DNA from: Mucilaginibacter sp.
Lineage (GTDB): Bacteria > Bacteroidota > Bacteroidia > Sphingobacteriales > Sphingobacteriaceae
DNA length: 64,000 nucleotides
Direction of reading: 5' to 3'
Assembly (NCBI GenBank): GCA_031292485.1
Contig: JARLHA010000034.1
Location: 62,001 to 126,000 of the forward strand
Part shown: positions 1 to 8,953 of the stretch, piece by piece
Numbering within the stretch: position 1 is the stretch's first letter
How the letters are laid out: each line of letters opens with the position of its first letter
Made by a program: the position numbers and the translations under genes
Notes under the pieces: generated by a model
Databases searched by the model: none
Seen by the model: only the letters and a program-made list of their open reading frames with translations
Told to the model about the DNA's origin: nothing

Positions 1-2383
1 ATATTTTTTTTCTTTATACTTTGATGTCTGGAATTTTAGTGAGTAAGTATCTGATTTGATATAATCCAGCGCATTGTTAGAGTAATTATAAGAACTATTA
101 CCGTTCAAACCGGCATTCAAGCCAATGTTGATGTCTGTTTTGCCAAGTTTACGGTCCAGATAGGCATTCAAGTTATAGTTGCTTGACGTTTTGTTTCCAA
201 TATTGACATATTGGTTAACAGTATTTCCGTTTGTACTGGTTACCAGGTTGCTTACTATCGGGTTTGTAGTAAATGAATAATTGCCATTCAGCCAGATGGA
301 TTGCCCGCTTAAAATCTTATAGGAATTGTAATAGAAATAAAAATTATTAGAAAATGAAGGAGTTAAGTTGGGGTTACCGATAGTAATATTATGCGGGTCG
401 GAATTTACCGTAACCGGTTGGATTTGGCTGATAGTAGGCTGCTCCGTTCTGCCCGAATAATTCACATAGAGGCTCTGTTGCTGCGAAAACCGGTATTGAA
501 AATTTGCTTGGGGCATCCAGTCAATAAAATCTCTTTTAAGCGTGGCACCGGTAACCAAATCCGTTTGGTTAAAATTCACGTTCGATACTTTCGTACCAAA
601 ATTGAAAACGGCTTTGTTCTTTTTATAATTGAATACCGCTCCGGCCTGATTTGATAGTTCATCCAGCTTATAATCATCGCTTAAATTACCTACCTTCAAA
701 CTATAATCACCGGGTGAAGATTGGTTAAATGAGGCCAGGTTTGACGTGCCATTGTTTACACCGAGTCCATAATTAAAAATTACAGAAAAATCCTTTGTTA
801 GCGGTTCGGTATAGGTAAGGTTAGTTTTAAACGAAGCGCTTTTTACATCGGCGGTTTTATACTGGTCTACTATCGGCAAACTGTCAATTTTCCCTATAAT
901 TATCGGGTTGTAATAGGCCGTCTTTGAATAGAGGTAGCCGTTTGAAGTTGTTTCGTTTTGCGATATACCGGCCAAAAATGATAATGTACGCCCCTTTTTC
1001 TTAAACTTTTTGGTGTAAAAAGCGCTTGCATCAAATTGCTGCGTATTGTCTTTATTATCAATTTTGCGGCTGCCATTTTGCAGTGTATCCACTCCATTTA
1101 GACTGGTCGACAAATAGTTGCTCCTGGTGTGCGTATTCTTAAGTGTTCCGTCGGCCATTATTTTCAGGTTCGAGGTAGTATCCAGTTTTATCTGGTAAGT
1201 AAAATCAAGTTTCTGGCGGAACATAAAATTATCAAAATTTTGGTTTGATGTGCCATTGTATGTCCCATCCGTGGTATTGTTTTGCGTTAAGGTGTTGTTG
1301 GTTCCGTTAACTTCAAGGGAGCCTATTTTATAATTCGCATTGATGGACTCTTTATCGCCATTCCACTTACTATCATAATGCAGACCGCCATTTCGTGCAA
1401 GCGGTGTTCCCTGCCCGTTGTATTGACCGTTAAATGAGTCGAGGCCATCGCCGTTGCCACCGGTAATAAAAATCTCTCCATTGTCGCCAAATTGCAGGGC
1501 GTCCGATCCGTATTTTTGACTGTCTTCCCAGCCAAGGCCGGTTTTACCATTATTGCCAACGGTTAAATAAGCCGAGAATTTCTGTTTGGCTTTAAACCTG
1601 TTAAAGAGCAATTGTCCTTCATAATAACCATCGGTCGCATCGCCGGCATCAATTTTGCCAAAATATCCGTTCTTTTTATCCTCCTTTAATTTGATGTTAA
1701 TCGTTTTTGTTTTTTGCCCGTCGTCAATCCCGGTAAAAGTTGCCTGATCGCTTTTTTTGTCATATAACTGTACCTTATCAACCATATCCGCCCTGATGTT
1801 TTTGGTTACCAATGTAGGGTCGTCACCAAAAAATTCTTCGCCGTCAACCAGTACCTTGTTTACCGTTTGGCCCTGCGCGGTAATTTTGCCGTCTTTATCC
1901 ACTTCAATGCCGGGTAGTTGTTTCAGCAGGTCCTCAACCTTTGCATTAGGCTGTACTTTAAATGCACCCGCGTTATATTCAGTGGTATCACCCTTTATTT
2001 TCATTGCCGAACGGGTACCCCGAATGATGACATCCCGCAATAATTTAGCTTTTAGTAACATATTTAATTTACCAAAATCGTGCCCGCTTTTTATAGAATC
2101 AAGGCTAAACTGTTCCACATAATCGGCATAGGTGGGATAACTCACCAGCAATATAAATTTGCCCTTGTGCAAATTGCCGATGGAAAATGCACCACCGCCC
2201 GCCGCCCTGGTAAAGCTTACCAGCGTTGAGTCTTTGGCATTTAAAACACTAATGGATGCATTTAACAGTTTGGCATTTTCGGCAGTATCCACGATGTCCC
2301 CTTTTACGGAATAAACGTTCTGCGCCGACAAACGAAGTGAAAACAGTAAGGTAAATAATAATAGGGTAATTGTGAATTTCATA
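1..2383 (-). CDS. TonB-dependent-receptor-like outer membrane beta-barrel protein (C-terminus cut by window edge)
   Basis: The frame is open from an ATG at 2383 to the window start, so about 794 residues are visible and the C-terminal barrel end is missing. The start encodes a signal peptide ending near LRLSAQ. A carboxypeptidase-regulatory-like Ig fold follows, then a plug domain with the pattern VEDLLKQLPGIEVDKDG and KVLVDGEEFF. The remainder is rich in N, S, T and aromatic residues, as in the outer-membrane beta-barrel family (OMP_b-brl_3) of Bacteroidota. It probably sits in the outer membrane; the ligand cannot be inferred and no SusD-like partner is in view. Confidence 0.88.
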
Positions 2384-2399
2384 TCTAAGGTTTGTGCCC

Positions 2400-2431
2400 C
2401 TAAAATATAACTAAATTTTTAGTTTTTCAAA
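2400..2431 (-). promoter_or_regulatory. Candidate Bacteroidota promoter for the outer membrane protein
   Basis: On the minus strand a TTTG (2431-2428) is followed after 18 nt by TATATTTTAG (2409-2400), close to the Bacteroidota -33 TTTG / -7 TAnnTTTG arrangement and 17 bp before the ATG at 2383. The -7 element departs from consensus at its last G. Assigned by pattern only. Confidence 0.35.
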
Positions 2432-2502
2432 TTCTTTAACATTTATTAACATTTTTTTATCCGGGAAGCAAAATCAGCCTTCTACTGTTATTCAAAAGGC
2501 AT

Positions 2503-3357
2503 CTATTTAATAAGCATTTTCTGAAATGCGAGGCTATCGCCCCTGAAAAGATCAAAATCAACCACGCTGACAATGCCGCTTACCCTGGCTCTTTCGGAGT
2601 GTTGCCAGAATTTCCAGTTAGTATTAGCGCTTATGGTTAGCACGGGATGATCAAAACTGGAGATCCATAGGGGGTAATCATCATAAAAGCCGGCGAGATT
2701 TTCCTGGTAAAATGTTAACCCCGTATAAATGATGGGCGTAACTTTTGTTTTTAAGGTTATTTCTTTGATAAAGTCATCTAATTCGTGCCGCATTTTTTCC
2801 GGTTTCATTCCGTCCAGCCGCTCCACGTCAACCACTGGCGGCAGGCTGCCTTTTTGTAGTTTTACCGTTTGTAAAAATAAACCAGCCTGCCATTTACCGC
2901 TAAATTTCGGCCTGAAATACTGGTAAGCGCCACAGCTGATGCCGGCCTTGCTGCATTCACGCCAGTTACGCTGAAAATAAGGATCAACTTTTAAAACACC
3001 TTCTGTTGCCTTAATAAAGGCAAAGCTGATATGCACACTGTCCTCCTGCATTTTTTTTACACGCTGCCAATCGATCCTTCCCTGGTAGTACGAAACATCA
3101 ATACCATGAATTTTATAGTTTGAGGGGATGCGGATATGAAAACTTTTATAAGTGCGGTAATTGGTTTTGCCGCCAAGATCTTTAAACCAGCGCCACGCTG
3201 CCGATCCGGTCTTTAACACATAGCCGTAGTAAAAAGGAGATAACAGCAATAACAAAACCACTAAAGCCACAACCAATTTCCACCTTGTGACCTTTGGCTT
3301 TTTGCCGGCATTGCTTTTTCGTTTGGCTGAAGTTGTTGTTTTTTTCCGGGTGGCCAC
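2503..3357 (-). CDS. GH25 family lysozyme, membrane-anchored
   Basis: 284 residues. A basic cytoplasmic tail (MATRKKTTTSAKRK) is followed by one transmembrane segment at about residues 27-48, so the catalytic domain should face the periplasm. The GH25 hallmarks are present: GIDVSYYQG (residues 85-93, first catalytic Asp), SFAFIKATEG (111-120) and PPVVDVE (173-179) with the Asp/Glu pair. The family cleaves the MurNAc-GlcNAc bond of peptidoglycan. The length fits a single-domain cell-wall hydrolase. Role in wall remodelling is inferred from family. Confidence 0.9.
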   Translation of the reverse strand: MATRKKTTTSAKRKSNAGKKPKVTRWKLVVALVVLLLLLSPFYYGYVLKTGSAAWRWFKDLGGKTNYRTYKSFHIRIPSNYKIHGIDVSYYQGRIDWQRVKKMQEDSVHISFAFIKATEGVLKVDPYFQRNWRECSKAGISCGAYQYFRPKFSGKWQAGLFLQTVKLQKGSLPPVVDVERLDGMKPEKMRHELDDFIKEITLKTKVTPIIYTGLTFYQENLAGFYDDYPLWISSFDHPVLTISANTNWKFWQHSERARVSGIVSVVDFDLFRGDSLAFQKMLIK

Positions 3358-3517
3358 TAAACAAAAGTACTAAAATGAAATGTGACTTTGACGCGCAAAT
3401 GCTTAAAAGGATGCAAATGAGTGCGTACAGGATTATTAGTCTTAAGGCAGTATTATTGATTCATCCCGATTAAAAACAAATTCATAATTTAGTCCGTTTT
3501 TCAAACAAATTATATCT

Positions 3518-4384
3518 ATGGCCATACTTGAAAATGATTTCCTAAAAGTTACCATCAGCGCGATCGGGGCGGAGCTTACCTCTATCGTCAATAAAGAAAC
3601 ACAAAACGAACACTTATGGCAGGCCGATCCGGCGGTTTGGGGGCGACATGCACCAAATCTTTTCCCGGTAGTGGGCGGACTTATCAATAATGAATTATTA
3701 GTGGACGGGGAAATATTTAAGATGGAACGCCATGGCTTTGCACGTAACCTGGAATTTATTTTGCTTGAGAGCGACGAGGAACATGCTGTTTTTTCACTTC
3801 CCAGTTCCGAAAAAACAATCCACTTGTATCCCTACAAATTTGATTTCCAGGTTTTATACACACTGATTGAAAACGCCGTCAGGATAACTTATAAATTGAT
3901 CAGCCATGATAAAAAAGATATCTTTTTCTCGGTCGGCGGGCATCCTGCACTCAAAGTACCTTTTAACCGCGGCGAAAACTATGAAGACTATTACATTGAG
4001 TTTGAAACCGAACAAAAATTAACTGCACACAAGTTATCGCCGGAAGGCTTTTTTACGGGCGAAACATTCCCTGTAGCCTCCCCGGGCAACAAAATTTATT
4101 TAACAAGGGACCTGTTTGACCATGACGCCCTCGTTTTTAAGGACCTTGTATCCCGTGAGGTCAGCATCAAAAGCGATAAGCACAACCAGTCGGTTTCGGT
4201 AGAATTTCCGCACTTTAATTACCTGGGCATTTGGGCCAAAAAACCGGGTAATTTTGTATGCATCGAACCTTGGCTGGGATGTGCCGACACCGTTGGCAAA
4301 CATGTGGATATCAGCCAAAAAGAAGCTATACAAAACTTAAAGCCAGGGCATGTTTTTGAGGCAGCCTACTTTATAAGTATATAA
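3518..4384 (+). CDS. Aldose 1-epimerase family protein (galactose mutarotase-like)
   Basis: 288 residues, no signal peptide, so cytoplasmic. It contains RHGFAR (71-76), a His in SVGGHPALKVPF (H142) and a Glu in CIEPW (E250). These positions match the catalytic His/Glu and the substrate-binding Arg/His of the galactose-mutarotase-like fold (YeaD/LacX type). The family interconverts anomers of sugars or sugar phosphates. It stands alone, divergent from the GH25 gene, and a palindrome at 4413 lies just downstream. Confidence 0.88.
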   Translation: MAILENDFLKVTISAIGAELTSIVNKETQNEHLWQADPAVWGRHAPNLFPVVGGLINNELLVDGEIFKMERHGFARNLEFILLESDEEHAVFSLPSSEKTIHLYPYKFDFQVLYTLIENAVRITYKLISHDKKDIFFSVGGHPALKVPFNRGENYEDYYIEFETEQKLTAHKLSPEGFFTGETFPVASPGNKIYLTRDLFDHDALVFKDLVSREVSIKSDKHNQSVSVEFPHFNYLGIWAKKPGNFVCIEPWLGCADTVGKHVDISQKEAIQNLKPGHVFEAAYFISI

Positions 4385-4412
4385 ACCAAGGATCAGACTC
4401 TGTTATTTATCA

Positions 4413-4428
4413 GCCAAAATATTTTGGC
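4413..4428 (+). terminator. Palindrome downstream of the aldose epimerase
   Basis: A perfect 16-bp palindrome (GCCAAAATATTTTGGC) 29 bp after the stop codon, followed by CGATTTT. It could form a terminator hairpin, although the GC part of the stem is only three pairs. Confidence 0.4.
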
Positions 4429-4491
4429 CGATTTTAAACTAATTAAACAATCACCAGTCGCAGCAACTAAACAACAATAAAAATTAAAACA

Positions 4492-4824
4492 ATGAAAAAG
4501 AAGATTTATCTGCTCGCCGCGACTATAGTGCTAACCTTTGCGGCGTTTTCAAGCCAGGCGGCTGCCATTGCAAACAACAATTTAAACAGGGGCGCCGTTG
4601 CCGCTACGACAACCAAACAAAAGCAGGCCAGAATGGAAGAAATTAAAGCCCGCGTTGCCGGGATCAAAGCAATGGACAAATCGCAGCTTTCAAGAGAGTA
4701 CCGTAAAGAATTGCGTGCCGAACTTAAAAGCGACAGGCAGGAAGCCCGCATGATGAGTGGAGGCATATACCTTTCTGCTGGTGCAATTATTATCATTATA
4801 CTTTTATTGATTCTGATCCTGTAA
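4492..4824 (+). CDS. Small secreted or membrane-attached protein of unknown function
   Basis: 110 residues with three visible parts: a Sec signal peptide (residues 1 to about 25, ending SQAAA), a charged central helix rich in K, R, E and Q (about 38-85) and a very hydrophobic C-terminus (SAGAIIIIILLLILIL) that should span the membrane. The architecture suggests an envelope protein with a helical domain outside the inner membrane. No family was recognised. A terminator follows at 4852. Confidence 0.7.
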   Translation: MKKKIYLLAATIVLTFAAFSSQAAAIANNNLNRGAVAATTTKQKQARMEEIKARVAGIKAMDKSQLSREYRKELRAELKSDRQEARMMSGGIYLSAGAIIIIILLLILIL

Positions 4825-4851
4825 GCCTTCTTTATTAAAAACGAAAACGGA

Positions 4852-4873
4852 GGCGCTATAAAGCGTCTTTTTT
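4852..4873 (+). terminator. Rho-independent terminator
   Basis: Stem GGCGCT (4852-4857) pairs with AGCGTC (4862-4867), one G-U pair included, and is followed by six T. It lies 27 bp after the small secreted protein and 18 bp before the next ATG. Confidence 0.65.
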
Positions 4874-4890
4874 ATTTATTTGAATTTTAT

Positions 4891-5655
4891 ATGAATATCC
4901 CCGATCCAACCAAAAGATTTTCTGACAGGGTTGAAAACTATATCAGGTACAGGCCATCCTATCCCCCGGAGGTCATTACTTTCTTGCAAACGGCATGCCA
5001 TTTGCCTGATCGGGTTGTGGTAGCTGATATAGGCGCCGGCACGGGTATTTTTACAGCTCTTTTACTTCAAAAAGGATATTCTGTTTATGCTGTTGAGCCA
5101 AATGAAGCCATGCAATCAGCATCTATTGATTTATTTAAAGAAAATAAAAACTTCCACCCAATAAACGGCACCGCCGAGGCTACTTCTCTTGATTCAAAAA
5201 GCGTCGACCTGGTGGTATGCGCGCAGGCGTTTCACTGGTTCGATGCCCAAAAAACGCAGGTTGAGTTTAAAAGGATATTGAAAGATGGGGGTTATGTCGC
5301 CTTAATCTGGAACAACAGGGATGCCTTAATTGATGAGTTCTCCATCGCCTATGAAAATATTTTGAAGAACGACGCTATCGATTACAACAAAGTAAACCAC
5401 CGGAACATTAACGAAATTGATTTTAAAGCATTTTTTAAGGATGGTTTATACCAAACCGTTAAATACCCCAACGTACAGGTATTTGATGAAGCAGGGTTTT
5501 TAGGCAGGGCATTCTCCTCCTCCTATGTGCCGCAGGAGGGAACTATTGAAGGTGGTAAATTTAAGGAATTGTTAAAGTTGATGTTCGCAAAATATAATAA
5601 AAACGGCATGGTTAGCTTTTATTATCAAACTGAAATTTACCTGGGAAAAGTTTAA
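4891..5655 (+). CDS. Class I SAM-dependent methyltransferase
   Basis: 254 residues, cytoplasmic. Motif I (VVVADIGAGTG, about 42-52), an acidic residue after the second strand (VYAVEPNEAM) and the post-motif VVCAQAFHWFD followed by GGYVALIWNNRD mark the methyltransferase-11/25 fold. The HWFD pattern is typical of small-molecule methyltransferases; the acceptor is unknown. The gene converges on the TPR gene with one base between the two stop codons. Confidence 0.9.
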   Translation: MNIPDPTKRFSDRVENYIRYRPSYPPEVITFLQTACHLPDRVVVADIGAGTGIFTALLLQKGYSVYAVEPNEAMQSASIDLFKENKNFHPINGTAEATSLDSKSVDLVVCAQAFHWFDAQKTQVEFKRILKDGGYVALIWNNRDALIDEFSIAYENILKNDAIDYNKVNHRNINEIDFKAFFKDGLYQTVKYPNVQVFDEAGFLGRAFSSSYVPQEGTIEGGKFKELLKLMFAKYNKNGMVSFYYQTEIYLGKV

Positions 5656-5656
5656 A

Positions 5657-6424
5657 TTAACCCACTTTCTCCGATGGGGTAATTTTTCGTAATTCTTCCT
5701 TTGCTTTGCTAAGCCAAACCCGGTTGCTCTTTTTTTCTATCGAACCAAGATGCGGTTCTTCGGCAAGCATATCGGTAAAGATCTGCCAGGCATCGTCATC
5801 CCGCTCCTGCCGCATTAAAAAAAGCCCGTATTCGTAACGCTGTTCAAAGTAGGAGTAACGGCCTTTCATGGCTTTAAACTCGGCTTCAGCTTCATCAATT
5901 CTCCCTAAGTTCTCCAGTGATTGCGCATACAGCAGGTGCGCCTTCGACCGTGCAAATTGTGGCAGCTTATACAATTTCTTCGCCAGCGGGATCACTTCTT
6001 CATAGCGTTGCTGCGCATAATAGGCAACGATCAATTGCGCCATTACGTGCTCATTTTCGTCAAAAGCGCCGGTAAGGCTTGATTTGTAAAGGTCGATGGC
6101 TTTATCTGTTTGGCCTGCTGCAAGGTAAGCGTCAGCCAGTTTTACTTTATTGGCGAAGGTATTGGTGAATTGCAATTCTTCTTCCAGTTTTTTGATGCGG
6201 CCGCCGGGGTTAATTGTTGCGCCGATATCAATGGTGGGTTTGTTTATAGCCCTGAAAGTGCTTTTGTTTGAAAGCACCTCGCTATACAAATAAATTATGC
6301 TGCCAATGATGGGCAAAAAAGCTATCAAAAATATCCACCGGTTCAAAGTTCCCCTGCGGTAACTGTGAATGCCGCAAAATATTTGGAGCCCTACAATGAT
6401 ATAGTAATAGTTTTGGAAATACAT
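5657..6424 (-). CDS. Tetratricopeptide repeat protein with N-terminal membrane anchor
   Basis: 255 residues. Residues 1-48 carry two hydrophobic segments around a short basic loop (SYRRGTLNR), resembling phospholipase-D-nuclease N-terminal anchors. Residues about 80-245 hold TPR-like helical pairs, for example KVKLADAYLAAGQTDKAIDLYKSS (split at 88-111) and the AEAEFKAM region. Likely a membrane-tethered scaffold. Partner unknown. Confidence 0.8.
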   Translation of the reverse strand: MYFQNYYYIIVGLQIFCGIHSYRRGTLNRWIFLIAFLPIIGSIIYLYSEVLSNKSTFRAINKPTIDIGATINPGGRIKKLEEELQFTNTFANKVKLADAYLAAGQTDKAIDLYKSSLTGAFDENEHVMAQLIVAYYAQQRYEEVIPLAKKLYKLPQFARSKAHLLYAQSLENLGRIDEAEAEFKAMKGRYSYFEQRYEYGLFLMRQERDDDAWQIFTDMLAEEPHLGSIEKKSNRVWLSKAKEELRKITPSEKVG

Positions 6425-6522
6425 TATTCCTTACAGTTGTTGTTTAAGCCTAACCCCAAAATATAAAAATAACTGATTTATTCGTCATGTTTGATCTGCA
6501 AAATTCAACAATACCAGCTTTT

Positions 6523-6575
6523 CTTTCCGACGTTACTGACCTGCCGGCAGGCAGGCTTTACCGACTTCCGGACTA
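6523..6575 (-). repeat. Octamer-period dispersed repeat (family A) with embedded CTGCCGGCAG palindrome
   Basis: Read on the minus strand the tract divides into 8-mers: agtccgga, agtcggta, aagcctgc, ctgccggc, aggtcagt, aacgtcgg. The same unit series occurs at 23166-23200 and 43487-43522. The palindrome inserted here is 16 nt, which is two octamer periods. The TAG stop of the GH35 gene (6575-6573) is the first triplet of the repeat. Confidence 0.7.
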
Positions 6576-8405
6576 TTCCTTCACTACCTCATTTAAAACA
6601 GGATGATCTAAAGTACTGATACTTTTATGGCCGCCTTTCAATTCATCAAACACAACAATTTGGTTAAGCCCTTTTTTGAGCCATGATGCCGGGATATACA
6701 GAGTTTGCTGCGGCCCTATGCCCCAGTATTTACCCAGGTTATACCCGTTTAAAAAAACAAAGCCTTTGCCAAAGCCATGCAGATCTAAAAAGGTATCGCC
6801 GGTTTTAGTTAAGGTGAAGGAGCCTTTGTATAAAGCCGGCTGTAATTTATCCGCACCCTTATTGGTAGCGTATTTAAACCCTGCTGTTGTGCTGAAAGGG
6901 AATTTATACATCTTCCAGCCGGTTAACTCGTCGCTGTTTAAAGTTACTTTTTCGGTAATGCCCTGGCGGTTATCGGTTAAATAAGGGCCATAGTTAATGC
7001 GTCCATTGTTCTCCACCAGAATATCCAAAACAGTATTGGGTTCGGTGCTGTTGATCTGTACCGAATCCTGCCTCAACCGTCTATCCAAAACACTTACACG
7101 TTTGCCATTAAGGTAGATGGTGGCATAATCGCGCAGCTGCTTAATTTTAAGTAAGCCGTTAACGGCGTTTTTTAATGTAGTACGATATAAAACAAAGCCG
7201 TAGCCCTGGTTCAGGTCCTCAAAGCATAAAGGGTGTTCGGCAATTACCGGTTTCCCCAGCAAACTAAACAGCGGGGCATGTGCGTTGAGGCTAATATTAT
7301 TAATAGCAATGGTTTTAATCTTCTTCGGTACAGGCGGCAGTTTTACCCCGGCAGGCAAATGTTTTTCTATCACCGCCCTGAACTTATAAAACTTAGCCGT
7401 TGCATTTCCGGCTTCATCCACCGGGGCATCATAATCATAGCTGGAGGTTTGGGGCGAATAAGGCTCTGTCTGGCTCATATTGGCGCCGTTCATAAATCCC
7501 CTGGTGGTGCCGCCGTGGAACATGTACAGGTTGATGGAAATGCCCGCCGCTAAAACAGTGTCCAGTTTTTTGGCATCTTCATCAGCATTGCTGTGGTTAT
7601 GTGCACTGCCCCAACTGTCGAACCAGCCCGGGTACCATTCGGCAATATAGTATGGCCCTCTGCCATCATGGTATTTGTTGATGAGCGCTTTAACTTCTTT
7701 AGGGTTATCCAAACCATTAACGGCAGGCAAATAGCCCGGCAAATATCCGCGTGGCATTTGCGAAGGCCCGTCGCAGGTAAATAGCAACCCGTTAAAGCCC
7801 CCTTCCCTGAAGATCTTGCGGTTAATGTCCAGGTAATCCTTGTCATTGCTGTACGAACCGTATTCATTCTCAATCTGCACCATTAAAATATTACCGCCAT
7901 TGGTTACCAGCAAGGGCGAAAGCTGTTTGCCCAACTGCATAATATAATCGTGGTAATACTTTAAAAACTTAGGGTCCTTGCTGCGCACTTTTAATGTTTT
8001 GTCCTTTAGCAACCACCAAGGATAACCGCCAAACTCCCATTCGGCGCAGGCATAAGGGCTTGGGCGCAGTACTACCCACAGGCCTTCTTCTTTGGCGATG
8101 CGGACAAACTCCGCAATATCGTTATTGCCGGTAAAATCAAATTTGCCTTCTTCGGGCTCTTCAGCATTCCAGAAAACATAGGTGCCTATGGTATTCAAAC
8201 CCATTGCTTTGGCCATTTTCATACGGGCACGCCAGTAAGCACGTGGTATGCGGGTGCAATGCATCTCGCCCGAGATGAGCTGCAATGGCTTGCCATCGAG
8301 CAAAAACGTAGAATCGCCCAAAGCAAAAGTATGTTTGGCTTTTTGAGCAACGCAGATGTTGAAAAGCAGGGTTAAGACGAAGAGTGTGAGGGCAGACTTT
8401 TTCAT
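6573..8405 (-). CDS. Secreted glycoside hydrolase family 35 beta-galactosidase
   Basis: 610 residues with a signal peptide (residues 1-20, ending ICVAQ). The TIM barrel shows GEMHCTRIP (46-54), TYVFWNAEEP (75-84), the acid/base motif QIENEYGSY (Glu181) and the nucleophile motif YIAEWYPGW (Glu256). The 75-residue spacing fits GH35. The C-terminus has jelly-roll segments (GFVFLNGYNLGKYWG). It hydrolyses terminal beta-linked galactose, probably in the periplasm or at the surface. It lies in a run of minus-strand genes with another glycosidase-like gene upstream. The stop codon is formed by a repeat. Confidence 0.95.
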   Translation of the reverse strand: MKKSALTLFVLTLLFNICVAQKAKHTFALGDSTFLLDGKPLQLISGEMHCTRIPRAYWRARMKMAKAMGLNTIGTYVFWNAEEPEEGKFDFTGNNDIAEFVRIAKEEGLWVVLRPSPYACAEWEFGGYPWWLLKDKTLKVRSKDPKFLKYYHDYIMQLGKQLSPLLVTNGGNILMVQIENEYGSYSNDKDYLDINRKIFREGGFNGLLFTCDGPSQMPRGYLPGYLPAVNGLDNPKEVKALINKYHDGRGPYYIAEWYPGWFDSWGSAHNHSNADEDAKKLDTVLAAGISINLYMFHGGTTRGFMNGANMSQTEPYSPQTSSYDYDAPVDEAGNATAKFYKFRAVIEKHLPAGVKLPPVPKKIKTIAINNISLNAHAPLFSLLGKPVIAEHPLCFEDLNQGYGFVLYRTTLKNAVNGLLKIKQLRDYATIYLNGKRVSVLDRRLRQDSVQINSTEPNTVLDILVENNGRINYGPYLTDNRQGITEKVTLNSDELTGWKMYKFPFSTTAGFKYATNKGADKLQPALYKGSFTLTKTGDTFLDLHGFGKGFVFLNGYNLGKYWGIGPQQTLYIPASWLKKGLNQIVVFDELKGGHKSISTLDHPVLNEVVKE

Positions 8406-8450
8406 TAGACGGAATTATTTGTAAAAGGCAGGCAAATTAGCGATTTTTTG

Positions 8451-8467
8451 AATACACTTAGTGTATT
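8451..8467. promoter_or_regulatory. Operator-like dyad between orphan antitoxin fragment and GH35 gene
   Basis: AATACAC and GTGTATT are perfect 7-bp arms around TTA. The dyad covers the stop codon of the 62-residue ORF and lies 46 bp upstream of the GH35 ATG. The 11-bp core ACACTTAGTGT is also found at 62547-62557, before the zeta-toxin pair. Confidence 0.45.
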
Positions 8468-8646
8468 TTAGGTGATACGAGGGCATATTTTTGTTGTTCG
8501 TATTCCTGCGCAGCCAGCGCCAATTGCTTTATCTCTTCCAGCTCTTCCTTTGAAATATTTTTACTTCCCTTAGCCATCAGGCCATCAATTTTAGCCATTA
8601 CCTTAGTGTAATCGTTATCATTAATAATCATTTTGTTATGTTCCAT
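8458..8646 (-). CDS. Short HigA-like antitoxin N-terminal fragment (orphan)
   Basis: 62 residues. The pattern MIINDNDYTKVMAKIDGLM followed by KGSKNISKEELEEIKQLALAAQ-type helices resembles the N-terminal region of Bacteroidota HigA-type HTH antitoxins. Those are normally followed by a DNA-binding HTH domain, which is absent here because the frame stops. No toxin gene adjoins. It may be a remnant or a stand-alone small protein. The family call is by eye and uncertain. Confidence 0.5.
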   Translation of the reverse strand: MEHNKMIINDNDYTKVMAKIDGLMAKGSKNISKEELEEIKQLALAAQEYEQQKYALVSPKIH

Positions 8647-8775
8647 AAGTAGATAAAGGGAAAAATCTGCCTAAACCATATAAAGATATTAGTTTTTAGA
8701 ATGATTATAAAATTTAGATTATCTAAAATAACGGCTCTATAATAGTTTGCGCGGGAAAAAACCAATTAAAGAAGT

Positions 8776-8918
8776 TTTAACACAGAGATGCAGAGAAATC
8801 GCGGAGGTCACGGTGGAATAATTTTACTTTTTTTAACGCATTTAAAGATATAAAATAGCCTGTTAAATTTTAAAACTCAGCGAACTCTGTGTCTTCTCTG
8901 CATCTCTCTGTGTTAAAA
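8776..8918. repeat. Gene-free inverted-repeat element with CTCTGTGTTAAAA ends
   Basis: The left arm (8776-8797, TTTTAACACAGAGATGCAGAGA) is the reverse complement of the right arm (8894-8918) except for a 2-bp insertion. The termini equal those of the GxxExxY element at 21471-21935. The AT-rich interior of about 95 bp has no ORF. This fills most of the gap between 8647 and 8953; nothing else was seen there. Confidence 0.7.
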
Positions 8919-8953
8919 TCATTCACACTATCTGTTATCGAACCAAAATAATC

